Part shown: piece by piece, positions 16,856 through 23,861 of the stretch
Position numbering within the stretch: position 1 is the first letter of the stretch
How the letters are laid out: each line of letters begins with the position of its first letter
NCBI RefSeq assembly: GCF_042675745.1
Contig: NZ_JBHTJM010000008.1
Span: 1 to 64,000, forward strand
Length of the DNA: 64,000 nt
Direction: 5' to 3'
Origin: Pseudofulvibacter geojedonensis
Lineage (GTDB): Bacteria > Bacteroidota > Bacteroidia > Flavobacteriales > Flavobacteriaceae
Made by a program: the position numbers and the translations under genes
The notes under the pieces: model-generated
What the model saw: the letters and a program-made list of their open reading frames with translations, nothing else
What the model was told of the DNA's origin: nothing
The model's database searches: none

Positions 16856-17632
16856 ATGAATAAAGTAGTAGCATATCAAATAGGTAGTTATTTAGATTTA
16901 AAATTGTGTACAGATATACTTTCATTAGATCCTTTGTTTGAAGACAGCGATGAGGTTTTTTATCAAAAAAATGAAGGTGAGTTTATCTATGCTTTTCAAT
17001 TTGGAATGATAAGTTTTTTCGGAATTTCTAATCAAGAAATACAAACTATAATTAGTAAGTTAAAAAGAGCTTGTAAGCAATATTTTGATGAAAAGTTAAA
17101 AGAAGAATTAGAAGTAGAAATTAACAATGCCAACATACTTGTAAAATTTAATAAGGTAATTATTCCAGAAATTAATCCAGAAATAATTAGGCTAGTAATG
17201 TTGTATACATCGCAGTCTGTTGCTTTAAACAGGTATGGTGAAATAACAGAAAAACTAATTGCAGAAACCACTAAGTATACCAAATATTTAGAGCTACACG
17301 GAAAGTTAAATATATCTGGGAATAACTTAAAAAAGTTTATTGGTAGAGTTTTAAATATAAAAAACGGGATATTAGAAAACTTGTACATTTTTGATTCACC
17401 CGATATTATTTGGGAAGATGAGCTGTTAAATCAATTAGATCAAAAGCTTAAAGTAACTTTTGACTTAAAAGATAGATATAGAAGGTTAAGCCATAGAATA
17501 GAAATTATTAAAGAAAATTTAGAACTCTTTAAAGATATTATGGATCATAATGAAAGTAAAAAATTAGAATGGATTATTATCCTACTTATTTTAGTTGAAG
17601 TTATTGATATGTTTATAATAAAGCTTATGTAA
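16856..17632 (+). CDS. RMD1/DUF155 family protein
   Basis: A 258-residue protein similar in layout to the RMD1 (DUF155) family, known from yeast meiotic division and mitochondrial proteins and present in many bacteria without a defined biochemical role. The N-terminal half is alpha/beta (EFIYAFQFGMISFFGIS), the middle is helical with QSVALNRYGE, and a single membrane helix ends the chain (about residues 239-256), anchoring it at the C-terminus. It starts 33 bp after the Nudix gene and probably closes the polyamine operon. Confidence 0.75.
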   Translation: MNKVVAYQIGSYLDLKLCTDILSLDPLFEDSDEVFYQKNEGEFIYAFQFGMISFFGISNQEIQTIISKLKRACKQYFDEKLKEELEVEINNANILVKFNKVIIPEINPEIIRLVMLYTSQSVALNRYGEITEKLIAETTKYTKYLELHGKLNISGNNLKKFIGRVLNIKNGILENLYIFDSPDIIWEDELLNQLDQKLKVTFDLKDRYRRLSHRIEIIKENLELFKDIMDHNESKKLEWIIILLILVEVIDMFIIKLM

Positions 17633-17744
17633 GAAGTAAAGATTACCCCACAGATAATACCTATAGATAGGTGTTACTAAAAGCTAAGGACTTGATGTGG
17701 CAAAAATCCTGATTTAACAAGTAATAATTTAAAAAAAAAAGAAA

Positions 17745-18074
17745 ATGAAAGCAATATCAATTTTAGTTATATTATTTATAGGATTAACGAATACAGAACT
17801 TCAAAAAGAAGTAACTACTAAAGCAGTTTATGAAGGGTTCTTTGAAGGAACATATACATTCGTAATAGAAGGAGGAGATGAGTTTTTAGAAGAGACAATA
17901 GAGTTTGATGAGGTTCCGAATACAATTTTGAATCAATACGACTTAGAGTCTGACGCTTATGATGGACACCATTTTTCGATAACTTATGTAACCAGAACCG
18001 AGAAAATGGAAAATGAAGATGGTCAAGAAGAAGAATGGATTGTATATGAGTTAAAATCACTTCGTAAATTATAA
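17745..18074 (+). CDS. Small probably exported acidic protein
   Basis: A 109-residue protein with a hydrophobic N-terminus (about residues 3-15) that could be a signal peptide, although the cleavage region is weak. The rest is acidic, with many Glu and a DAYDGHHFSITY stretch. No family is recognised. It stands alone, preceded by an A-rich stretch before the start and followed by a strong terminator. Confidence 0.55.
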   Translation: MKAISILVILFIGLTNTELQKEVTTKAVYEGFFEGTYTFVIEGGDEFLEETIEFDEVPNTILNQYDLESDAYDGHHFSITYVTRTEKMENEDGQEEEWIVYELKSLRKL

Positions 18075-18082
18075 TTTTTTTT

Positions 18083-18115
18083 TCAGTCTAGTTTATTCGA
18101 ACTAGACTGATTTTT
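18083..18115 (+). terminator. Intrinsic terminator
   Basis: An 11-bp perfect stem (18083-18093 with 18100-18110), loop TATTCG, followed by a T run. It separates the small acidic protein from the universal-stress gene. Confidence 0.85.
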
Positions 18116-18128
18116 AGTATATTTAAAT

Positions 18129-18905
18129 ATGGATAATGTTTTAGTGATTAACGATTACTCAAAAACTTCATTAGCTGTTTTTGATTATACTATTTCGCTT
18201 TTTAAAGGTGAGAAGGTTAAGGTTTCATTGTTTGATATTAGTAATAGTTTAAACAATGAAGCAAAAACTTTTATATCTAATAAAAAATCTCTTTTTGACA
18301 GAAAGTATGAACTAGATGCGGAAGCAGATTTACTATTAGAATTAGGAAAGATTATAGATAAAAAATTGATTGATATAATTATATTAACCACAAAGTTTAA
18401 TAGCCAAGAAAGTGATAAGTTTATAGGAGAAAAAGTTTCTAAAATAATTACTAGTGGGTTTGGTATTCCTATTTTATTGGTACCTCATAACTATAATTAT
18501 TCATTTATTGAAAAAATAACTTTTTTAACCGATTTTAAAAAAAGTTTTAACTCTCCAGAACTAAGAGAGTTTATAAAAATAGCTCTTATTTATAAATCGA
18601 CCATAGAAGTATTAAATTTAGCTGAAGGAAATTCATTTTCTGAAGAACAGGAAAACAACAAGAAAGATCTAGAAGCATATTTTGAAGATATGGAAATTAA
18701 TTACATTTCTTCTGACGAAAAAAACTCCAACTTATTTTCAATTAAGAAAGATATAGATGGTTTAGATAGCCAAATGATAGTTTTTGTAAATCATCAAAGA
18801 GTATTTTTTAATGCCTTAACTGAAAATAACGGAATTTATAATAGGGATTTTTATTCCAAAGTACCAATATTAATATTACCAAGTATTCATGGTAATTTGA
18901 CTTAA
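18129..18905 (+). CDS. Universal stress protein-like, divergent
   Basis: A 258-residue cytoplasmic protein with two Usp-like alpha/beta halves (breaks near residue 125). The N-terminus VLVINDYSKTSLAV and the mid segment IPILLVPH follow the family. The ATP-binding signature G-x2-G-x9-G-(S/T) is not recognisable, so nucleotide binding is doubtful. It is followed 15 bp later by the TerB-like gene and then by another Usp, forming a three-gene stress unit. Confidence 0.65.
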   Translation: MDNVLVINDYSKTSLAVFDYTISLFKGEKVKVSLFDISNSLNNEAKTFISNKKSLFDRKYELDAEADLLLELGKIIDKKLIDIIILTTKFNSQESDKFIGEKVSKIITSGFGIPILLVPHNYNYSFIEKITFLTDFKKSFNSPELREFIKIALIYKSTIEVLNLAEGNSFSEEQENNKKDLEAYFEDMEINYISSDEKNSNLFSIKKDIDGLDSQMIVFVNHQRVFFNALTENNGIYNRDFYSKVPILILPSIHGNLT

Positions 18906-18920
18906 AAAGAAAATAAGATT

Positions 18921-19349
18921 ATGAGTATAATTGATTTATTCGAGTCGAGTGAACATAGAAACAACATGGCTCATTTTGCAGCTATTTATAATTTAGCAAT
19001 ATCTGACGGGGAGGTAAATGAATCTGAAAAAAGAATCATTTTAAAGTTTAAAGATAAACTAGATATAACAGATGATGAATATTACCAAATAGCAGAAGAA
19101 CCTAATAAGTACCCTATAATTCCTCAAAGTAATTTAGATAATAGGTTAGAACGAATATTAGATTTTTTTAAAATAATTTTTTCAGATCATCAGTTAGATA
19201 GTCCAGAACGAAATTTAGTTTTAAGGTATGCTATACAATTGGGGTATTCTGAAACTGTAGCTAAAGATTTAATAAGTAAATCTGAAAGAATATTTAATTA
19301 TGATTTTGATATAGAAGAATTCAGAGGTATTTTAAAAGCTATTGAATAA
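18921..19349 (+). CDS. TerB-like (tellurite-resistance fold) protein
   Basis: A 142-residue helical protein. The segment AAIYNLAISDGEVNESEKRIILKF matches in pattern the first helices of TerB domains, whose acidic residues (DGEVNESE) bind divalent metal in characterised members. It lies between two Usp-like genes with gaps of 15 and 5 bp, so a shared stress role is likely. A second, shorter TerB-like protein occurs at 32869-33258. Confidence 0.75.
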   Translation: MSIIDLFESSEHRNNMAHFAAIYNLAISDGEVNESEKRIILKFKDKLDITDDEYYQIAEEPNKYPIIPQSNLDNRLERILDFFKIIFSDHQLDSPERNLVLRYAIQLGYSETVAKDLISKSERIFNYDFDIEEFRGILKAIE

Positions 19350-19354
19350 AAAAT

Positions 19355-20173
19355 ATGAATGTTTTAATTCCCTATAACTTTTCAGAGTCAGCAATTAGAG
19401 CTTTAAATTTTACCAAAAAGCTTTTTAAGAATCAACCAATTAAGATTGTATTATTAGATGTTTATATTAGTAATAAATCATTACTCTTAAGTACCGAACA
19501 AAATAAAAAATGGTTTAATGAAGTTGAGTATGAACTAACAGATGAATTAAAATATCTTATAGAAATATTAAATAGAGAGGAGTCTACTTTTATTTATGAG
19601 TACAAAGTAGACTCTAATTCACTTATAAAATCAATTCATAAAACAATTCTTGAAAAAGATATCAACTTAATTATTTCGGGTACTAGCGGAGTAAATAATA
19701 TACAGGGCTCTTCTAAAGCGACTAACACCCTAACTATAATAGAAAATATAAAGCATTGCCCCATTATTGTAGTGCCAGAAAAGTATAAGTTTAAAAATAT
19801 AAATAGGTTGGTTTTTCCAACAAACTTTAAAAGGGCATTTATAGCTAAAGAGCTAAAAATGTTAACTTTGATAAGTATTGTAAATAATTATTCTATTGAA
19901 GTGTTGGATACTAGCAAAATTAATGAGTTAGATAATGAGCAAGTAACGAATAAGTTGCAATTACAAGATTTATTAGATGATTTAAACCATTCGAATAATC
20001 AATTAAAATCAAGAAATCTCATCAATTATCTAGAAGAAATAGGAGATGGTTTATCTGTTTTTACGAGGTATAAACTAAATATTATAGAACGCTATTTTAA
20101 AGAGGATTTAATTAAAGAGTTAACCCTTCAGGGAAATACACCAATATTGGTTTTGCCAGATTTTTCAAAATAG
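19355..20173 (+). CDS. Universal stress protein, two-domain
   Basis: A 272-residue protein with tandem Usp folds. The first starts with VLIPYNFSESAIRAL and ends in HCPIIVVPEKY near residue 145. Its SGTSGVNN region is a degenerate ATP loop. The second half ends in NTPILVLPDF. It is the third gene of the Usp-TerB-Usp unit. The most canonical Usp in the window is at 34934-35761. Confidence 0.75.
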   Translation: MNVLIPYNFSESAIRALNFTKKLFKNQPIKIVLLDVYISNKSLLLSTEQNKKWFNEVEYELTDELKYLIEILNREESTFIYEYKVDSNSLIKSIHKTILEKDINLIISGTSGVNNIQGSSKATNTLTIIENIKHCPIIVVPEKYKFKNINRLVFPTNFKRAFIAKELKMLTLISIVNNYSIEVLDTSKINELDNEQVTNKLQLQDLLDDLNHSNNQLKSRNLINYLEEIGDGLSVFTRYKLNIIERYFKEDLIKELTLQGNTPILVLPDFSK

Positions 20174-20393
20174 ATACTTATAATAACTATTCTATATTTA
20201 ATAAGTTACAGAGTTGTTTTTAACTATTTAAAACAATTCACTATTACCGTATAATTACTTCTATAACTTTAGGTTAATTTAAAAGAACAGGTATAAATAC
20301 TCGTAAATAGTAAAGTTGATACTAGTAAATTTGTTTCATACTGTTTTCAATAAAAAGCAAGATAGAAACTATTACTAACCAACAATATATATT
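20174..20393. other. Intergenic region with promoter
   Basis: A 220-bp gap. TTGTTTT at 20214-20220 and AAAACAA at 20230-20236 form an inverted repeat without a T tail. An exact -7 element TAAATTTG lies at 20326-20333 and should drive the amine oxidase gene. Confidence 0.5.
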
Positions 20394-22520
20394 ATGAGTT
20401 ACCATTCTTTTAATCCAAAAAACAAAGCTGCTAGCAATATTAGCCAATCTAAAGGTTCTGTAAAAAAAGCTTTTTCTGACTGGTTGATAGAAAATTACGG
20501 AAATGATTACCTGCTAGAAATAAAGAAGCAGCGCGCTAGAAAAGAAGCACAACATTTAAAGCAAAACATAGCTGGTTCTTCAACAGAAAAGTCTGCACAA
20601 ACACCAACAGTAGGCATTATTGGTGGTGGTTTTGCAGGATTGTATTCAGGATTAATTTTACAGTCTCTTGGGATTGAGTTCGAAGTATTTGAAAGTTCTG
20701 ATAGAGTAGGCGGTAGAATAGATACTTGGTACTCTACGAATTACAATGCTAATGATAAAAATGCTAGTGGGTTATATGGAGAAGTTGGGGGTATGCGTGT
20801 TCCTCAATTTTCTGAAGACATGTTGCCAGTACAGCATCTAACCTTATCCTTAAACGCAGTGCTTAAACGTAATAAACTAAATGATAAGTTAGTAAACTGG
20901 AGAAAGTTTTATTACAATTCAAACGTACAGCGTTTGAGATACAATAATATGAAAGAAGCCATAACTGCCGAAGACGCATCAACCAATTCACTAAATTTTG
21001 GCATAGATAAAGGTGGCGATTTGCCTATGGTATGGGTTACAGAAGTTACTTCTAAAGCCGGAGAGGTATATTTACCTATTAATAAAGTTTTAGATAAAGT
21101 AAACGAGCGCTTTTTAGCTGCTATAGACAGATCTTTTGCAGAAGGTTTCGAACTATTAATGCAATACGATAATTACTCTATGTGGGCTTATTTAACCAAT
21201 GTATTTACTCTAGGAGATTTAGGCGAATATTACAATTCGGAAATGGGAGAAAGGACAGATTTACTGCCTTATAATGTAGCAAGTTATTTAGAAACATTGA
21301 ATGCTGGTACAGGCATGTATGGAGTCTCATTTGTAGAAATGGTAATAGCTGTTTACGATTGGGGGGGGAGTAAAAACCCTTACGATAAGAAAGATGAGAA
21401 CATATACATGATTACTGTAGATAAAGGAATGCAACATTTTCCAGATGCTTGTAGAACTGTTTTAGATTTAGAAGAAGGTGTTTTACCAACTGACGGTTAC
21501 AGTGCTCAAATGGAAATAGGTATGATTCCAGGATTAAATGGTAAAAAAGGGTATTCTCCTTCTAATTTAACTAAAGATGCTCAACCACCAGCTTCTGTAC
21601 CGCATGCAGATGCACCTAAGCCTATTGAAGGAAAGCCATCAGCTAAAAAGCAACGTGTTTATATGAACCATAAAGTTGTGGCAGTTCAGCACGATCCTCA
21701 TTTATTTGACAATCATGGAGGAATGAAAATATCTGTAGAAAAAAAGGATAAGACTACTGGAAAAATCGAATCTATAGAAAAGCAATATCCATATGTAATA
21801 AGTACTTTGCCAAACGGAGCTTATTTAAATGGAGCTTTGAAGACTAATTTTTTCGATAATTTATCATTTTCTAAAGCACGCGCTATTCGACAGTCTAACT
21901 ACATGCCAGCCTTTAAAGCCTTTTTGACTTTTAAAACTCAATTTTGGGCAAAACTAGGAAACCGTCAAGGAAAAGGACTGGGTGTGGCTGCAACAGACAG
22001 ACCCAACAGACAAGTAGTATATCCTTCGTATGGTTACGAAGCAAATGGAGGAGTGTTGCAAATTTATTCTTGGGCACAAGATGCAGAACGAATGGGAGCA
22101 CTTACTGATGAGGAGCGCGTTAACGAATGCTTAAAAGGTATTGCCTACCTATATCCTGAAGTTGATGTATATGAAGCTTTTGCAGGATACAACCCAGAAG
22201 TAACTACTAAAACATGGTTTTGGGATAATCACGTTGGAGGTGGTGCTTTTGCATTATTTTCACCAGGACAATTTAAAAACTTATACCCAACCTTATTAAC
22301 ACCAGAGTTTAATGGTTGTTTAAATATAGCTGGAGAATGTTGTTCTGTACATCACGGTTGGATTGTAGGAGCTTTAGATTCTGCTTATAATGCTGTAAAC
22401 AATATTTTACAACAAGCAGGTGCTACCGATAAAATTAAACAAATGCAAAAAACTTGGGGAACACTTACGAGTCCAGATATTGCAGCAAGACAGAATAAGT
22501 TAGCAGAAGCAATGGCATAG
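20394..22520 (+). CDS. FAD-dependent amine oxidase family protein
   Basis: A 708-residue flavoenzyme. The dinucleotide-binding motif GIIGGGFAGLYSG lies near residues 75-87, with the ribose-binding Glu in EVFESSDRVGGRID. The C-terminal FAD contact is the LNIAGECCSVHHGWIVGAL segment near 640-660, as in flavin monoamine oxidases and L-amino-acid oxidases. It has a long charged N-terminal extension and no signal peptide. The substrate is unknown: an amine or amino acid. Monocistronic, ended by a bidirectional terminator. Confidence 0.8.
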   Translation: MSYHSFNPKNKAASNISQSKGSVKKAFSDWLIENYGNDYLLEIKKQRARKEAQHLKQNIAGSSTEKSAQTPTVGIIGGGFAGLYSGLILQSLGIEFEVFESSDRVGGRIDTWYSTNYNANDKNASGLYGEVGGMRVPQFSEDMLPVQHLTLSLNAVLKRNKLNDKLVNWRKFYYNSNVQRLRYNNMKEAITAEDASTNSLNFGIDKGGDLPMVWVTEVTSKAGEVYLPINKVLDKVNERFLAAIDRSFAEGFELLMQYDNYSMWAYLTNVFTLGDLGEYYNSEMGERTDLLPYNVASYLETLNAGTGMYGVSFVEMVIAVYDWGGSKNPYDKKDENIYMITVDKGMQHFPDACRTVLDLEEGVLPTDGYSAQMEIGMIPGLNGKKGYSPSNLTKDAQPPASVPHADAPKPIEGKPSAKKQRVYMNHKVVAVQHDPHLFDNHGGMKISVEKKDKTTGKIESIEKQYPYVISTLPNGAYLNGALKTNFFDNLSFSKARAIRQSNYMPAFKAFLTFKTQFWAKLGNRQGKGLGVAATDRPNRQVVYPSYGYEANGGVLQIYSWAQDAERMGALTDEERVNECLKGIAYLYPEVDVYEAFAGYNPEVTTKTWFWDNHVGGGAFALFSPGQFKNLYPTLLTPEFNGCLNIAGECCSVHHGWIVGALDSAYNAVNNILQQAGATDKIKQMQKTWGTLTSPDIAARQNKLAEAMA

Positions 22521-22540
22521 TGTTTTTAGAGCTAAACTAA

Positions 22541-22567
22541 AAAGACCAGTTTTTACTGGTCTTTTTT
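22541..22567. terminator. Bidirectional terminator
   Basis: A 10-bp stem (22541-22550 with 22555-22564), loop TTTT, with A and T runs on the two sides. It serves both the rightward amine oxidase and the leftward small membrane protein. Confidence 0.88.
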
Positions 22568-22592
22568 TATTCATTTTAAACGTTTTATTTGT

Positions 22593-22958
22593 TTAAATAT
22601 TAATTACAATGAGTAATATGTTTACGACTACGGATAATAACAATCCTTTAAAAACTATTTTAGGTTTTATTTGTCCTAATATAAGTGCATTAAAAATAGA
22701 GCTTAAACCAATGCATAAGCCTAACTGAAATATACCGTAATTAGAATTTTTCATATTAGCTAATATAACCATTGCTGCAATGGCTCCAATAACACTTTGC
22801 AGCATGATTGTTATTGCAGCGTTTAGGTAATAAGCTTCTTCAAATTCTATTGATAATCTTTTATAGAGTTTTACAAGAAAAATATCACTTGCTTTTATTT
22901 TAGTTTCTAAGAATTTACCATTAGCAAAAATGCTTTTAGCTGTAGTTATCGTACTCAT
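22593..22958 (-). CDS. Small membrane protein under FNR-type control
   Basis: A 121-residue protein with a soluble N-terminal 40 residues and three membrane helices (about 43-63, 71-92 and 99-118). No family is recognised. Its promoter is well defined: a leftward TAACTTTG at 22997-22990 and an ATGAT-N4-ATCAT operator about 41 bp upstream of the predicted start. This indicates activation by the neighbouring Crp/Fnr regulator and a role under low oxygen. Confidence 0.6.
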   Translation of the reverse strand: MSTITTAKSIFANGKFLETKIKASDIFLVKLYKRLSIEFEEAYYLNAAITIMLQSVIGAIAAMVILANMKNSNYGIFQLGLCIGLSSIFNALILGQIKPKIVFKGLLLSVVVNILLIVINI

Positions 22959-22989
22959 CTTAATTTTAAGTATTAAATTAATATATGAG

Positions 22990-22997
22990 CAAAGTTA
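22990..22997 (-). promoter_or_regulatory. -7 promoter element of the small membrane protein gene
   Basis: Exact leftward TAnnTTTG (TAACTTTG). The predicted start near 22986 places the operator at 23020-23033 at about -41. Confidence 0.65.
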
Positions 22998-23019
22998 TGT
23001 GAGTTAACTTGTATATAAC

Positions 23020-23033
23020 ATGATATTTATCAT
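23020..23033. promoter_or_regulatory. FNR-type operator 1
   Basis: ATGATATTTATCAT, extended by AC and GT to a longer palindrome. Centred at 23026.5, about 41 bp upstream of the predicted start for the leftward gene at 22958: class II activator geometry. Confidence 0.75.
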
Positions 23034-23076
23034 GTAAGAAAAATATCAATAGTTTTATGAATTTGAAATAAGGTTT

Positions 23077-23763
23077 TTAAAAACCTTCAGATATAGAAGT
23101 AAGTTTAGGGATATTCAAAACCTTAATGTTTTTACCTTTTAAATCTATTAAACCATCTTTTTTAAATTGAGATAGTAATCTAATTGCAGATTCTGTAGCG
23201 GTACCTATTACACTTGCAATTTCTTCTCTACTTAATTGAATATCGATATAACCCTCATCGTTTGTATCAAAGGTTTCATGAAGGAATAGTAAAGAGTCGG
23301 CAGTTCGTTCTTTTACTGTTTTCTGGGCCATACTTGAAATAGTCATATTGGCATCTTTTAAATCAGAGCAGGCTGTTTTCATCATATCTATGGTAAACTT
23401 AGGGTTGGTTTCTAGAGCCTCCATAATATCAGATTTAGGGATAAAACATGCTTTCATTTCATCTAAAGCAGTAACAGTTAAACTTACAGGTTCATCTACA
23501 ACCACCGATCTATAACCTAAAACATCCCCACCTTTTACAAAACGAATAATTTGTTCTTTACCATTGCTATTTAGTTTGGTAAGTTTACATTTTCCAGATT
23601 TTACACAAAAAACCCCATTAATAGAACTACCTTCTGTAAAAACTACTTGCCCTTTTTTAAAAACCACTTCAGATTTCGCATTAGAAATACACATTAGCTC
23701 TTCTGTAGTTAAAGTTTTAAAACTATTAAAATGTCTTATGATACATTGCTGGCACTTACCCAT
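23077..23763 (-). CDS. Crp/Fnr family transcription regulator
   Basis: A 228-residue regulator with a cyclic-nucleotide-binding-type beta roll (about 30-120), a dimer helix and a C-terminal winged HTH. An N-terminal C4-x2-C7 pair plus C25, C53 and C59 could hold an oxygen-sensitive iron-sulfur cluster as in FNR. In the recognition helix E191 and R195 are kept, but the position of the FNR serine is I194. Perfect ATGAT-N4-ATCAT sites surround it, including one over its own predicted promoter, and the cbb3 genes follow. It is likely the local oxygen-responsive regulator. Confidence 0.88.
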   Translation of the reverse strand: MGKCQQCIIRHFNSFKTLTTEELMCISNAKSEVVFKKGQVVFTEGSSINGVFCVKSGKCKLTKLNSNGKEQIIRFVKGGDVLGYRSVVVDEPVSLTVTALDEMKACFIPKSDIMEALETNPKFTIDMMKTACSDLKDANMTISSMAQKTVKERTADSLLFLHETFDTNDEGYIDIQLSREEIASVIGTATESAIRLLSQFKKDGLIDLKGKNIKVLNIPKLTSISEGF

Positions 23764-23782
23764 TACTACTAAATATATATAA

Positions 23783-23790
23783 CAAATATA
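23783..23790 (-). promoter_or_regulatory. -7 promoter element of the Crp/Fnr gene
   Basis: Exact leftward TAnnTTTG (TATATTTG). The operator at 23799-23812 is then centred at about -26, between the -7 and -33 regions, a position that should repress. Confidence 0.6.
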
Positions 23791-23798
23791 CCTTAAAT

Positions 23799-23812
23799 AT
23801 GATAAATATCAT
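23799..23812. promoter_or_regulatory. FNR-type operator 2, divergent
   Basis: ATGATAAATATCAT between the regulator and ccoI. For ccoI, a degenerate -7 (GAAATTTG, 23835-23842) predicts a start near 23847 and places the site at -41. For the regulator it falls at about -26. One site may thus activate ccoI and repress the regulator. Confidence 0.75.
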
Positions 23813-23861
23813 TGTAACAAATGTTACTAGTTGAGAAATTTGTGTTCGGTAAAAATAAGTT

